Part shown: positions 8,574-17,992 of the stretch, in pieces
Layout of the letters: every line of letters starts with the position of its first letter
How positions within the stretch are numbered: position 1 is the first letter of the stretch
Assembly: GCF_020524325.1 (NCBI RefSeq)
Contig: NZ_JAIVKY010000013.1
Span: forward strand, 1-64,000
DNA length: 64,000 bases
Reading direction: 5' to 3'
Source: Sutcliffiella horikoshii
Lineage (GTDB): Bacteria; Bacillota; Bacilli; Bacillales; Bacillaceae_I
Position numbers and translations under genes: made by a program
The notes under the pieces: model-generated
The model's input: only the letters and a program-made list of their open reading frames with translations
Told to the model about the DNA's origin: nothing
Database searches by the model: none

Positions 8574-11500
8574 ATCTATCACACTGCTAGAACAACAGCT
8601 GCAAAAGAAAATACTGATCATGGACGGCGCGATGGGAACGATGCTGCAGCAGGCAAACCTTACGCCAGATGACTTTGGAGGCGAAGAGTATGACGGCTGT
8701 AACGAGAACCTGAACATTACCGCACCAGATGTCATTGAACGCATCCATGTAGAATATTTGAACGCCGGTGCCGACATCGTGGAAACGAATACGTTCGGCG
8801 GAACAGACCTTGTGCTTGATGAGTACGGGCTTGGCTTTAAGGCCTACGAGATTAATAAACTTGGCGCGGAGATTGCCAAGCGTGCAACCGCTCAAGTTTC
8901 CACCCCGGAGTGGCCGCGCTTTGTCGCTGGCTCCATCGGGCCGACCACAAAAACACTTAGTGTTACGGGTGGAACCACTTTTGATGCCCTGACAGATTCC
9001 TATGAGGAGCAAGCACGTGGGTTGTTGGACGGAGGTTCCGACTGTCTTTTAGTAGAGACGAGCCAAGACTTATTGAACGTAAAATGCGCCTTCCTTGGGA
9101 TCCAGCGCGCTTTTGAAAAGACAGGCATTACGGTCCCTGTCATCATTTCCGGAACCATCGAACCGATGGGCACCACCCTTGCCGGTCAGGCAATCGATGC
9201 ATTTTACGTTTCGGTAGAACACATGAAACCTCTTGCAGTCGGATTGAACTGTGCGACCGGCCCGGAATTCATGCAGGACCATATCCGGACCCTTTCCAAC
9301 TTGTCCAAAAGTGCGGTCAGCTGCTATCCAAATGCAGGCTTGCCGGATGAGGAAGGACATTACCATGAAACCCCACAGTCCCTTGCGACCAAGCTTGGCG
9401 GATTTGCAGAACAAGGCTGGCTGAACATCGTCGGAGGCTGTTGCGGTACAACGCCAGATCATATTCGTGCGATTGCGGAAGTTATGAAGGATTATAAGCC
9501 TCGCGCTTCTGCTTCTGTCCCAGACCACCACAGCGTCTCGGGGATTGAGTCATTCATCTATGACGACCCTTCCCTTCGTCCAATCATGGTCGGGGAGCGC
9601 ACCAATGTCATCGGCTCCCGCAAGTTTAAGAGACTAATTGCAGAGAAAAAATTTGAAGAGGCTGCAGAAGTGGCGCGTGCCCAGGTCAAAGGCGGCGCCC
9701 ATGTTATCGACATCTGCCTTGCCGACCCGGACCGCGATGAGCTCGAAGACATGAAAGCTTTCGTACAAGAAGTCGTGAAAAAAGTGAAGGTCCCGCTTGT
9801 CATCGACTCCACCGACGAACAGGTCATTGAGGCCGCGTTGAAATATTCACAAGGAAAAGCGATCATCAACTCCATCAACCTTGAGGACGGCGAGGAACGC
9901 TTTGAGGCAATCATTCCGTTGGTTCATAAATACGGGGCGGCGCTTGTCGTAGGCACCATTGACGAAGAAGGAATGGGCGTCAGCGCTGAACGGAAGCTTG
10001 AGATTGCACAGAGGTCCTATGATCTTTTGGTAAACAAGTACAAGATATCCCCCACTGACATCATCTTCGACCCGCTTGTCTTCCCTGTCGGTACAGGTGA
10101 CGAGCAGTATATTGGTTCGGCGAATGCAACGGTGGAGGGAATTCGGTTGATAAAAGAACACTTCCCTTCCTGCCTGACGATACTTGGCGTCAGCAACGTT
10201 TCTTTCGGGCTTCCACCTGTAGGACGCGAAGTGCTTAATGCCGTATACCTCTATCACTGCACACAAGCTGGCCTGGACTATGCAATCGTTAATACAGAAA
10301 AACTGGAGCGTTTTGCATCCATCCCACCCGAAGAGGTCGAGATGGCGGAAAAATTGCTGTTTGAAACAACTGATGAATCGTTGGCTGTGTTTACGGATTT
10401 TTACCGAGGCAAAAAGAAAGAGGCAAAGTCCAATATTCCTGATATGCCGCTTGATGAGCGACTTGCCTACTATGTGGTGGAAGGGACCAAAGAAGGACTT
10501 CTACCAGACCTCGAGCTTGCTCTGACCGCCTACCCTACACCACTCGAAATCATCAACGGCCCATTAATGAACGGGATGAAAGAAGTTGGCCGTTTGTTCA
10601 ATGACAACCAGCTGATCGTTGCGGAAGTCCTCCAAAGCGCAGAGGTCATGAAAGCCTCCGTCGCATTTTTGGAACCGCATATGGAAGCAAATGATACCTC
10701 CTCTTCTAAGGGTAAGGTACTGCTCGCAACCGTAAAAGGCGATGTGCATGACATCGGAAAAAACCTGGTCGACATCATTTTGAGCAACAACGGATATGAC
10801 GTGGTCGATCTCGGAATCAAAGTGACTTCCACCGACTTGATTCAAGCTATTAAAAAAGAAAAGCCGGATATCGTTGGATTATCCGGACTGCTAGTAAAGT
10901 CCGCTCAACAGATGGTGTTGACGGCGCAGGATATGAAGCAGTCCGACATCTCGATTCCTATTTTAGTAGGAGGGGCTGCGTTGTCTCGGAAGTTCACAGA
11001 CAACAAGATTTCCAAAGAATACGAAGGGCTTGTCTTGTACGCGAAGGATGCGATGAACGGGTTGTCTCTTGCCAACCAGCTGCGTTCACCTGAAGAGTTT
11101 GAAGTGTTGGTTCATGAGCAGGCTGAGAAACAGAAGCGGTTGCGTGAGGCAGCGGCGGCTGCAGCGAGCGCGGCTGTTGCTGCTGAGGACAGCAGTGCGG
11201 TGGCGACGGCCGTTAAGGTTCGTTCCAATGTTTCAAGGGATGTTCGCGTGTTTACACCAAGTGATACGAAGCGTCATCTGCTGCGTAACATTTCCGTCTC
11301 CCATGTGGAACCGTATATTAACATGCAGATGCTGATAGGCCACCACCTTGGAGTAAAAGGGAAGATTGAGAGATTAATTGCTGAGAAGGATGAGCGCACC
11401 TTGCAAGTGAAGGGTGTGGTAAATCAGTTGCTGTCAGAAGTTAAGCTGAATAAACTCATCACCCCAGCTGCGGTATATCAATACTTCCCGGCTCAGTCAG

Positions 11501-12045
11501 AAGGCGACACTCTGTTCATTTATGACCCGGAAGACACCTCTAGAGTGATTGAGCAATTCGATTTTCCAAGACAGGCAAAAGCACCGCACCTCTGCTTGGC
11601 CGATTATGTGAAGCCCCGTGATAGTGGCGTCATGGATTATGTGGGACTGTTTGCCGTAACCGCCGGCCGGGGAATTCGCGAACTTGGTGCGGCTTATAAA
11701 AAGGAAGGCCGTTTCTTGGAAAGCCATGCATTGCAGGCTTTGGCACTTGAGACTGCGGAAGGTTTGGCCGAACTCGTCCACCAGCAAATGCGCGACCGCT
11801 GGGGCTTCCCTGACCCTGTTAGCTTTACGATGAAGGAGCGTTTCTCTGCCAAGTACCAAGGTCAGCGATTCTCGTTTGGATATCCGGCGTGTCCGAACCT
11901 GGAGGATCAGCAAAAGCTGTTTAAGTTGATTCAGCCGGAGGATATTGGCGTGGAGCTGACGGACGGCTGCATGATGGAGCCGGAAGCATCGGTGTCAGCG
12001 ATTGTGTTTGCGCATCCGGAGGCTAGGTATTTTAATGTGTTGTAG
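8566..12045 (+). CDS. metH: Cobalamin-dependent methionine synthase MetH
   Basis: Transfers a methyl group from 5-methyl-THF through B12 to homocysteine. The 1159-residue protein has all four modules. The homocysteine barrel carries zinc cysteines in LNCATG near 227 and GGCCGTTP near 290. The pterin-binding barrel starts at [13 protein letters not shown] near 345. The B12 domain has DVHDIG with the cobalt-ligating H728. A SAM-binding reactivation domain spans about 920-1159. A low-complexity Ala-rich linker (about 870-890) separates the last two. An upstream ATG at 8512 is rejected because AGGAGGG at 8553-8559 sets 8566. B. subtilis uses MetE instead, so this strain depends on cobalamin for this step unless a metE lies elsewhere. 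Confidence 0.93.
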   Translation: MSKSITLLEQQLQKKILIMDGAMGTMLQQANLTPDDFGGEEYDGCNENLNITAPDVIERIHVEYLNAGADIVETNTFGGTDLVLDEYGLGFKAYEINKLGAEIAKRATAQVSTPEWPRFVAGSIGPTTKTLSVTGGTTFDALTDSYEEQARGLLDGGSDCLLVETSQDLLNVKCAFLGIQRAFEKTGITVPVIISGTIEPMGTTLAGQAIDAFYVSVEHMKPLAVGLNCATGPEFMQDHIRTLSNLSKSAVSCYPNAGLPDEEGHYHETPQSLATKLGGFAEQGWLNIVGGCCGTTPDHIRAIAEVMKDYKPRASASVPDHHSVSGIESFIYDDPSLRPIMVGERTNVIGSRKFKRLIAEKKFEEAAEVARAQVKGGAHVIDICLADPDRDELEDMKAFVQEVVKKVKVPLVIDSTDEQVIEAALKYSQGKAIINSINLEDGEERFEAIIPLVHKYGAALVVGTIDEEGMGVSAERKLEIAQRSYDLLVNKYKISPTDIIFDPLVFPVGTGDEQYIGSANATVEGIRLIKEHFPSCLTILGVSNVSFGLPPVGREVLNAVYLYHCTQAGLDYAIVNTEKLERFASIPPEEVEMAEKLLFETTDESLAVFTDFYRGKKKEAKSNIPDMPLDERLAYYVVEGTKEGLLPDLELALTAYPTPLEIINGPLMNGMKEVGRLFNDNQLIVAEVLQSAEVMKASVAFLEPHMEANDTSSSKGKVLLATVKGDVHDIGKNLVDIILSNNGYDVVDLGIKVTSTDLIQAIKKEKPDIVGLSGLLVKSAQQMVLTAQDMKQSDISIPILVGGAALSRKFTDNKISKEYEGLVLYAKDAMNGLSLANQLRSPEEFEVLVHEQAEKQKRLREAAAAAASAAVAAEDSSAVATAVKVRSNVSRDVRVFTPSDTKRHLLRNISVSHVEPYINMQMLIGHHLGVKGKIERLIAEKDERTLQVKGVVNQLLSEVKLNKLITPAAVYQYFPAQSEGDTLFIYDPEDTSRVIEQFDFPRQAKAPHLCLADYVKPRDSGVMDYVGLFAVTAGRGIRELGAAYKKEGRFLESHALQALALETAEGLAELVHQQMRDRWGFPDPVSFTMKERFSAKYQGQRFSFGYPACPNLEDQQKLFKLIQPEDIGVELTDGCMMEPEASVSAIVFAHPEARYFNVL

Positions 12046-12052
12046 GTTGGAA

Positions 12053-12091
12053 TCCCCGCGTGGTGTGGTTTAATTGCGCGGGGGTTTTTTT
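12053..12091 (+). terminator. Terminator of the met operon
   Basis: CCCCGCG (12054-12060) pairs with CGCGGGG (12077-12083), followed by seven T. Confidence 0.9.
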
Positions 12092-12094
12092 ATT

Positions 12095-12273
12095 GAACAA
12101 ACGTTTGATTAAGGCATGACTGAGGTGGTATCACTTTTTATTCTAATTTAAACAAACATTTGATTAAGTGCCGTTTTGACAGGCATACCAACGGATTGCG
12201 GATTTAAACAAACGTTTGATGGGTGATTGGGATTCTTTTGGTAGCGGGGATGATTTTTTGAACAAACGTTTGA
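12095..12273. repeat. About 55-bp periodic array of CAAACGTTTG palindromes
   Basis: Four copies of AACAAACGTTTGAT (second copy CATTTG) start at 12096, 12151, 12207 and 12261, steps of 55, 56 and 54 bp. The array lies between the converging metH and LysM terminators. A single further copy is at 23703-23715. The core resembles a Bacillus LexA box (GAAC-4-GTTT), but the position between two 3' ends argues against ordinary promoter control. Confidence 0.85.
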
Positions 12274-12300
12274 CTAAAGAATTCGGTTCTTTCCCTTGTC

Positions 12301-12333
12301 AAAAAAGATAAGGACCACCAAAAGTGATCCTTC
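12301..12333 (-). terminator. Terminator of the LysM gene
   Basis: On the minus strand AAGGATCAC pairs imperfectly with GGTGGTCCTT, followed by TCTTTTTT, 12 bases past the stop codon. Confidence 0.8.
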
Positions 12334-12344
12334 CCTCCCAAATA

Positions 12345-13370
12345 CTAATATCCAAACTCCTCATTAGCAAACACAAGATCTACTAAAACAGGACTCATTC
12401 CCTTTTTATATATAATAGACAATTCAGCTCCTGAGATAATGTCATAATTAGGTGCCGTCCCGTAAGCAACCCTCAGGACAACCGGCTCCTTCTCTCCTTC
12501 TATCAGAAACTCCACGGAATTCTTATCTACTACTCCAGTTATGACAGCATTGGCTTTAAACATTCCGTCTGTTTGAATTTTCAATTCCTGCCCTATCAGG
12601 ACATATTCCGATGACATGTGGTTATCTTTCTTAATTTTATGTGCGGACATATTGAACTTCTTGGCGATACCCCACAGCGTTTCCCCTGCTGCTACGGTGT
12701 AAAATGCCTTTGATACTTTTTCCTGAGACTCTACAACACCATGATTAGAAGCAGGGATGATTAACTGCTGCCCTATGCGAATTGTATCTGTTGTGAGGTT
12801 ATTCTCCTTTTGGATGGAACCAACTGTTACATTGAATTTTTTACTAATGGAGATAAGCGTATCCCCCGCAATTACTTTATATGAAGTGGCTTTCGTACCA
12901 ACCTTCAGCACCTGTCCCACTTTGATCAAGTCCGTTTTCAGGTTATTTATTTGTTTAAGTTCCGTGACGGAAAGACCATACTTCTTCGCTATTGAAAATA
13001 ATGTATCTCCAGATGACACTTCATGAATTGATTTCTTGTTTTCCACCACTTCTTTAGAACCAGATCCACTTAACTGCAAAACTTGCCCCACTTTTATGAT
13101 GTCAGACTTTAGACCATTCAACTCTTTTAACTCTTTGATGGACACCCCATACTTTTGAGCTAGTGAAAATAACGTATCTCCAGGTTTCACTTGGTGTACC
13201 GCTTCATTCGCTAGCACCTCACCTCTAGCATTAACTGTGATAAACGCACTAACCGCAAGTGTTCCAGCTAGGACATAACTAACAATTTTCTTATCTCTTT
13301 TCCCCTTGTTAATCCTTTTTTGCGTCTCAATTCTCTCTTTACGAGACCTAATATTCTGACTTTCCACCAT
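12345..13370 (-). CDS. Membrane-anchored protein with four LysM domains
   Basis: The 341-residue protein starts with a basic cytoplasmic tail (about 1-28) and one hydrophobic segment (about 29-48), acting as a signal anchor or signal peptide. Four LysM repeats follow (about 59-101, 113-156, 160-204 and 220-264), each with the GDTL or GETL opening and a (V/I)GQ-L ending. LysM domains bind N-acetylglucosamine polymers, so the protein should sit at the cell wall. The last 70 residues are a unique domain with predicted beta character and no enzyme motif, so a cell-wall hydrolase is not shown. GGGGGA precedes the ATG. It is monocistronic with its own terminator. Confidence 0.85.
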   Translation of the reverse strand: MVESQNIRSRKERIETQKRINKGKRDKKIVSYVLAGTLAVSAFITVNARGEVLANEAVHQVKPGDTLFSLAQKYGVSIKELKELNGLKSDIIKVGQVLQLSGSGSKEVVENKKSIHEVSSGDTLFSIAKKYGLSVTELKQINNLKTDLIKVGQVLKVGTKATSYKVIAGDTLISISKKFNVTVGSIQKENNLTTDTIRIGQQLIIPASNHGVVESQEKVSKAFYTVAAGETLWGIAKKFNMSAHKIKKDNHMSSEYVLIGQELKIQTDGMFKANAVITGVVDKNSVEFLIEGEKEPVVLRVAYGTAPNYDIISGAELSIIYKKGMSPVLVDLVFANEEFGY

Positions 13371-13599
13371 AATCCCCCTCGTTTTCTACCAATATATTCT
13401 TTCGTTTGAAGTATTTTGTCGAAATCAAAGAGACATTTCGTAAAGTAGTCTTTGATTATTAGGGTGGGGAGAAAAGTAGGTATAAAAGTAATGTTCATTG
13501 TATTTTAGTGGGTTTTTGATGAGTAAATTTACTCAAACGATTGTAGTTTGTATTGTTATTTGATTGCGGCTTTGGTCATGAAGGGAATTTTGCGGGGAT

Positions 13600-13720
13600 A
13601 TCCATCGAAACGGACCATTTATCCATTGTAAAATGAATATATCCACCGTAAATACGATATATCCATTGTTAAATTGTTTTATCCATTGTAAAACGGATAT
13701 ATCCATTGAAGAAAAAAAGC
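13600..13720. repeat. 20-bp periodic ATCCATTG array
   Basis: Six copies of ATCCATTGTAAAA and variants start at 13600, 13621, 13641, 13661, 13681 and 13701, so one 21-bp step and four 20-bp steps. It fills part of the 13371-14012 gap. The part at 13371-13599 should hold the promoter of the LysM gene, but no clear box was found. Confidence 0.88.
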
Positions 13721-13832
13721 GGCTGCTTAAGTGCACACATTCCAAGATAGTTGGGGGAAAGTGGGGTATTTAAAGAGCAAAGTGGCATGAGTAGCGCATT
13801 AGATAATACCATTGCCTTCATTGTCCGATCGA

Positions 13833-13945
13833 TATCAATAAATCTCAAAATATATCAAGAAAAAATGAATTATATCAAGAAAATCTATCCACTTATCAAA
13901 AAAAATCAAGATATATCAAGAAATCTAGCATTATATCGAGAAAAC
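13833..13945. repeat. 20-bp periodic TATCAAGAAAA array
   Basis: Six copies of TATCAAGAAAAT and variants start at 13833, 13853, 13873, 13894, 13914 and 13934 (steps 20, 20, 21, 20, 20). It lies between the ATCCATTG array and the chemoreceptor terminator and has a different core motif from its neighbour 110 bp away. Confidence 0.88.
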
Positions 13946-14012
13946 CCTACCAGCGGCCGGCCAGTCAACACGCCACACTCCCTAACTCCCAAGCCTACCA
14001 TTCCCACCCATA

Positions 14013-14053
14013 CAAAAAACCCCCGGCCATCCACTCTCGCACCCGGCCGGGGT
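14013..14053 (-). terminator. Terminator of the chemoreceptor gene
   Basis: On the minus strand GGCCGGG pairs with CCCGGCC-type arms (14021-14028 and 14045-14052), followed by TTTTTTG. Confidence 0.85.
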
Positions 14054-14067
14054 CTCCACAATAACAC

Positions 14068-16056
14068 CTATAATTTAAACTTCTTAATCAACTCACTCAG
14101 ATCCTCACTCATTGCAAGCAACTCTTCCGCTGAATAAGCGATACTACTGATTGCTTTCACCTGCTCGTCAGTGGAGGCCGCAATTTCTTCTGTACCTGCA
14201 GCAGACTGCTCCGCGATGGCGGAGATGCTTTGAACAGAAGCAAGCACTTCCTCCTTCGAATCATTCATGGCGTTCATATTGGCCATAATGTCCTCAATGA
14301 ATCCAATGATGGTACGGATGTTGGTCGCGATTTCTCCGAATGACTCGCCAGTGTCCGTTACAGCAAGGCTTTGCTCGCTTGAGATCTTATTTGTTCTCTC
14401 CATCTCCTCCAAAATCACATTGGACTCTTCTTGAATGCTCGATATAGTCTCTTTAATGTGGTGGGTCGAGTCGGCGGTTTGTTCGGCTAGCTTTCTCACT
14501 TCCGTTGCCACTACCGCAAATCCACGGCCGTGTTCGCCGGCACGAGCGGCTTCGATACTTGCATTCAGTGCCAACAAGTTAGTCTGATTAGAAATTTCAT
14601 TGATAGTATGCGTAATTTCCTCAATACTTTTAATCTTCTCCGTGAACTGTGTCATCAGCCCATTTAGGCTCATCACAATTTCCGTTGATTCATTTGTATG
14701 TCCCTGTAACACACCAAGCTTCCCCAAACCTGTTTCATTTGCAGAAATAATCTGCCCAGACAGCACCCGAAGTTCCTCTTGCTTGGATAACACATCTTCA
14801 ATATTATCCGCCAGGTTTTGCGTACGAGAACTTGTTCCCTCTAAATCGGTTGCCTGTTGAACGGCACCTTTTGACAATTCCTCAATCGCACGGTTCATTT
14901 CTTCACTTGTTGCAGAAACCTCTTCTGTGACTGCACTCATGTCTTCTACAGATGCTTTCACTTTTTGAGAAGAATCGGCCACTGTTCCAATCATCTCGCG
15001 CATGTTCACAAGCATTGTTTTAAAGGACGCTGCCAACACACCGATTTCATCTTTGGAACTAACCTCAATATCCCCAGTTAAATCTCCATCGGCAACTTTG
15101 GTAACCTCAGAATTCAACCTCAATATTGGCCTAGTAATATAACGCGCTAATAGAATGGTTGAGATACTTGCCACCGCAATAGCGACCAACCCTACTATTA
15201 CAATTGTTCTCAGAATGCCATTGGCCAATTGAAGCATATCTTTTTCCAAGAATACTCCGCCTATTTTCCAACCGGTTTCATTGATGGTGTTAAATGCCAT
15301 CACTCTTTTTTCCCCGTCATATGTATACCTTTGGACACCTTCCGCTTCCTCTTTGTACATGTTATCTACAAACGGCAGGTCCTGATCCAATAGATTTTCC
15401 CCATTCAAAGTAGGATGCACCAATGCCACACCATAATTGTCCAAAAGGATGCTATATCCGCCATATCCTAATTCTTTTTGTGCAACTAGCTCTTCTAACG
15501 CAGTAATGTTAATGTCTGTTGCAAGGACTCCCTGCACCACTCCATTTCCTGTTACTGCTTTTGCCAAAGTGATGACTGCTTCCCCTGTACTAGAATCTGT
15601 ATAAACATCCGTATAGATTACTTCACCAGGGCTTTGCATAGCCTGCACATACCATGTGCGCGAAGTCGGATCGAAATCTGATGGGAGTTCCATGTCCGGA
15701 GACGAATAAAATCCTTTTTCCTTGGTTGCCAAGTAAAGTACCTGCATGTCAGGATAATTCCCTAATACTTTACTGAACCCAGCTAACATTCTCGCCTCAT
15801 TTGCTTCGGACCCATCTACGAGAAAATCATCAACTAATGAGGTGCTTCCATAGGAACTAAGTATTTTAGAATAGTTATCTAAGTAAATATGAATAGTTTC
15901 TTCAAGGTCTACCATTGCAGCTTCCGCGTTTGCAACGACTTCATGCTCTATTTTGTCCTTTGCTTGACTATATGTAATAGCCCCTACACTGGCAATGATA
16001 ATAAATATAAGTAATAAAAATAAAAATACCAGTTTGCCTCGTAATGATGTAAACAT
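14068..16056 (-). CDS. Methyl-accepting chemotaxis protein with dCACHE-type sensor
   Basis: Transmembrane chemoreceptor that senses an extracellular ligand and controls CheA. The 662-residue protein has a first membrane helix (about 6-28), an extracellular double-CACHE-like sensor (about 35-275), a second helix (about 280-302), a HAMP linker (to about 355) and a long cytoplasmic coiled coil with the invariant hairpin tip ([20 protein letters not shown]). An ATG 15 codons upstream is possible, but AAAGGAG 8 bases before 16056 and the hydrophobic start at [10 protein letters not shown] favour 16056. A SigD-type promoter lies just upstream. The ligand cannot be told from sequence. Confidence 0.9.
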   Translation of the reverse strand: MFTSLRGKLVFLFLLLIFIIIASVGAITYSQAKDKIEHEVVANAEAAMVDLEETIHIYLDNYSKILSSYGSTSLVDDFLVDGSEANEARMLAGFSKVLGNYPDMQVLYLATKEKGFYSSPDMELPSDFDPTSRTWYVQAMQSPGEVIYTDVYTDSSTGEAVITLAKAVTGNGVVQGVLATDINITALEELVAQKELGYGGYSILLDNYGVALVHPTLNGENLLDQDLPFVDNMYKEEAEGVQRYTYDGEKRVMAFNTINETGWKIGGVFLEKDMLQLANGILRTIVIVGLVAIAVASISTILLARYITRPILRLNSEVTKVADGDLTGDIEVSSKDEIGVLAASFKTMLVNMREMIGTVADSSQKVKASVEDMSAVTEEVSATSEEMNRAIEELSKGAVQQATDLEGTSSRTQNLADNIEDVLSKQEELRVLSGQIISANETGLGKLGVLQGHTNESTEIVMSLNGLMTQFTEKIKSIEEITHTINEISNQTNLLALNASIEAARAGEHGRGFAVVATEVRKLAEQTADSTHHIKETISSIQEESNVILEEMERTNKISSEQSLAVTDTGESFGEIATNIRTIIGFIEDIMANMNAMNDSKEEVLASVQSISAIAEQSAAGTEEIAASTDEQVKAISSIAYSAEELLAMSEDLSELIKKFKL

Positions 16057-16091
16057 ATATATGACTCCTTTGTTTTTAACAGATAAATACT

Positions 16092-16118
16092 TTATCGACA
16101 TAGGATGTTAATTGTTAA
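16092..16118 (-). promoter_or_regulatory. SigD-type (flagellar/chemotaxis) promoter
   Basis: On the minus strand TTAA (16115-16118), a 15-bp spacer and GTCGATAA (16092-16099) match the SigD consensus TAAA-N15-GCCGATAA well. It is the expected class of promoter for a chemoreceptor. Confidence 0.65.
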
Positions 16119-16153
16119 GAAACAAAGGAGAAGTCAGTATTTTCAAAAAAATA

Positions 16154-16570
16154 TCAATAAAGCCGCGCCGTCACAAGCGCTCCCATTCCAACTACGATAA
16201 ATAAAATGCTTAGGTACACAGCTAGCATACCTACTTCCACCGTTTTCACGCCAAGGAACCCAAGTGTCACGACAATTGCTGCGCTTCCTATGAACACCAC
16301 ATACAGGGCTCCCAAAAAATAGCGTTTCATCAATAACATACTACGCTCATCAAATTCCGGTAATTTCGGCTTTCTTTTTTTGCGGTAAAATATGAACAAT
16401 AAAACAATGACAAGACCTCCCAATGTACCTTGAAACATGGATAGTAGGAGGCTATAATCAAAAACCCCTTCTTCCCTGCCAATTATATAAATCCCCAAAG
16501 CTCCGCCAATCTGCATGCAAATCAAAATCACTACAAATGCCAACCAAAACCACTTCTTATTAGTCTTCAT
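16154..16570 (-). CDS. Small four-helix membrane protein
   Basis: The 138-residue protein has four hydrophobic helices (about 8-28, 40-62, 86-108 and 114-134) with a basic loop RKKRKPK after the second. No enzyme motif is seen and the family is not named with certainty. It starts 4 bases after the stop of an XRE-type repressor gene, a common Bacillus pairing of a small DNA-binding protein with a small membrane protein of unknown role. The start follows GGGGGAGTAGGAAA. Confidence 0.7.
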   Translation of the reverse strand: MKTNKKWFWLAFVVILICMQIGGALGIYIIGREEGVFDYSLLLSMFQGTLGGLVIVLLFIFYRKKRKPKLPEFDERSMLLMKRYFLGALYVVFIGSAAIVVTLGFLGVKTVEVGMLAVYLSILFIVVGMGALVTARLY

Positions 16571-16574
16571 TTTC

Positions 16575-16790
16575 CTACTCCCCCTTTTTCTCCTCTTCTA
16601 GATAAAACATTTCCTCAATCGGCACATCAAAATAGGCAATTAGTTTGAGGGCCAATTCTAAGCTTGGGTTGTATTTATTTTTCTCAATGGCATTAACCGT
16701 TTGCCTGGTGATTTGCAGATCTTCGGCCATCTTGATTTGGGTGATTCCACGTTTTTGCCGAATTTCTTTAATGTGATTGATTACTGCCAC
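16575..16790 (-). CDS. XRE-family transcriptional regulator, compact
   Basis: The 71-residue protein is almost only a helix-turn-helix domain (residues about 4-60, QIKMAEDLQITRQTVNAIE), like the YozG/Cro group. A GTG start at 16790 is chosen because GGAGGGG lies 7 bases upstream. The ATG at 16805 would place that site inside the coding sequence. Two matching palindromes flank its promoter, so it very likely represses itself and the membrane protein behind it. Confidence 0.8.
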   Translation of the reverse strand: MAVINHIKEIRQKRGITQIKMAEDLQITRQTVNAIEKNKYNPSLELALKLIAYFDVPIEEMFYLEEEKKGE

Positions 16791-16810
16791 GGGCGTCCCC
16801 TCCATAAAAG

Positions 16811-16870
16811 GTAAAGATATCTTTACATACAATATAAACAAAAAAAGGAAATATGTAAAGATACCTTTAC
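16811..16870 (-). promoter_or_regulatory. Promoter flanked by two XRE-type operators
   Basis: GTAAAGATATCTTTAC (16811-16826, perfect 16-bp palindrome) and GTAAAGATACCTTTAC (16855-16870, one mismatch) are 44 bp apart centre to centre. The promoter on the minus strand, TTTACA (16854-16859), 17 bp, TATATT (16831-16836), has its -35 inside the second operator and its start site near the first. Confidence 0.8.
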
Positions 16871-16888
16871 ACACTTCCTTGAAAAAAT

Positions 16889-17992
16889 TTACACCGTTGC
16901 TTTCCGCTCCATCAGGTTCAATCCAATCCCCATAAAGAGGACACCCATGCAAAATAATACCGAAGCAGGTAATAAAAATTGCGACAAGGACCAATCCAGT
17001 AAGGTTGCTCCCTTCAACATTTCCATCCCGTATGTCATCGGAATCAGTTTGGACAAGGTAAGCAATGCCTCGGACTGAACGATTTCCAGTGGCCAGTAGG
17101 CGCCGCCAATCATGGCCATACTCACGGATATCAACGGGATGACAGCATCTAATTGCCTTGGATTGGTGGCAATCGCGCTAATCAGTATTCCTAGGGACAC
17201 AATCGCAAACAAGAATGGAATGACCACTAAGAGAATCATTGGATATCCACCTTTTAGATCCACTCCCAATACGAAGTGAAAAAAGGAGAAAACTAAAGCC
17301 AGCTGTGCGTATCCAAGTAAAAAACTGAAGCTAACATGCCCCAAATACAGCTGGACTTTTGTTAACGGAGACAAGATCATTCTGTTCCACATTCCATTTC
17401 TCTTTTGCTCCAAAACTGTACTAACTGTATAGGTAACAGTGAAGATAACAAAGAAAAGTGAGAATCCGAACAAAGCCTGCAGAGAGGCATCATAGACAAA
17501 TTCACTCTCTTTAAAAGATTTTTCCGAAACGGCATATAATCCGCTACTTTCTTCTACTTTTTCTCTTAATTCCTCTGGTGTTGCATGGAGTTTCTCAGCT
17601 GCGTCGGAAAGTGTTCGCTCTGACTGCACCACGTTCGCTACATGCGCCTCAATCAGGGTGGTGTTGGGAGTTGTGGCACTAAGATAAAGTTTGTAGCTAT
17701 CCCTTTCTAATTGTAACCCCATGTCAATGGTACCCTTTTCGAGTTTTTCTTTTACCGCGGATTCTTTTTCGGAAACAAAAACGGTATTCTCCGTCTCATT
17801 GTTCAGAGCCCTAATCATTCCTGTTTGTTCCGCATCTGTAAGATTTGTAGAAAATACAGGGACCTCAACCGGTTCCGCTTGATTTACCTGCCCGAGTGCG
17901 AGTGCGAATACAAACGTGAGGATAATCATTCCGATCACCGCATAGGGCTGTCTTCTAAAATATTGTAAATGGTTGATTAAGATGGCCCTCAT
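16889..17992 (-). CDS. ABC-2 type transporter permease, second subunit
   Basis: The 367-residue permease has one N-terminal helix (about 17-36), a large extracellular loop (about 37-170) and a cluster of five helices (about 170-360), the usual ABC-2 export form. Its start directly follows the stop of the first permease, and both follow the ATPase gene. Together they resemble LnrM/LnrN of the B. subtilis linearmycin-resistance exporter or the NatAB class. The substrate is inferred only from this layout: probably a membrane-active lipid-like antibiotic. Confidence 0.8.
   Translation of the reverse strand: MRAILINHLQYFRRQPYAVIGMIILTFVFALALGQVNQAEPVEVPVFSTNLTDAEQTGMIRALNNETENTVFVSEKESAVKEKLEKGTIDMGLQLERDSYKLYLSATTPNTTLIEAHVANVVQSERTLSDAAEKLHATPEELREKVEESSGLYAVSEKSFKESEFVYDASLQALFGFSLFFVIFTVTYTVSTVLEQKRNGMWNRMILSPLTKVQLYLGHVSFSFLLGYAQLALVFSFFHFVLGVDLKGGYPMILLVVIPFLFAIVSLGILISAIATNPRQLDAVIPLISVSMAMIGGAYWPLEIVQSEALLTLSKLIPMTYGMEMLKGATLLDWSLSQFLLPASVLFCMGVLFMGIGLNLMERKATV

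Noticed and set aside
12095-12273. SOS (LexA) boxes
   Set aside because: The GAAC-4-GTTT form fits only in part and four copies between two terminators are not next to any promoter. Kept as a repeat, not called as LexA sites.
13751-14137. 128-codon frame on the plus strand
   Set aside because: It covers the TATCAAGAAAA array and the chemoreceptor terminator and runs antisense into that gene. No homology or ribosome site.
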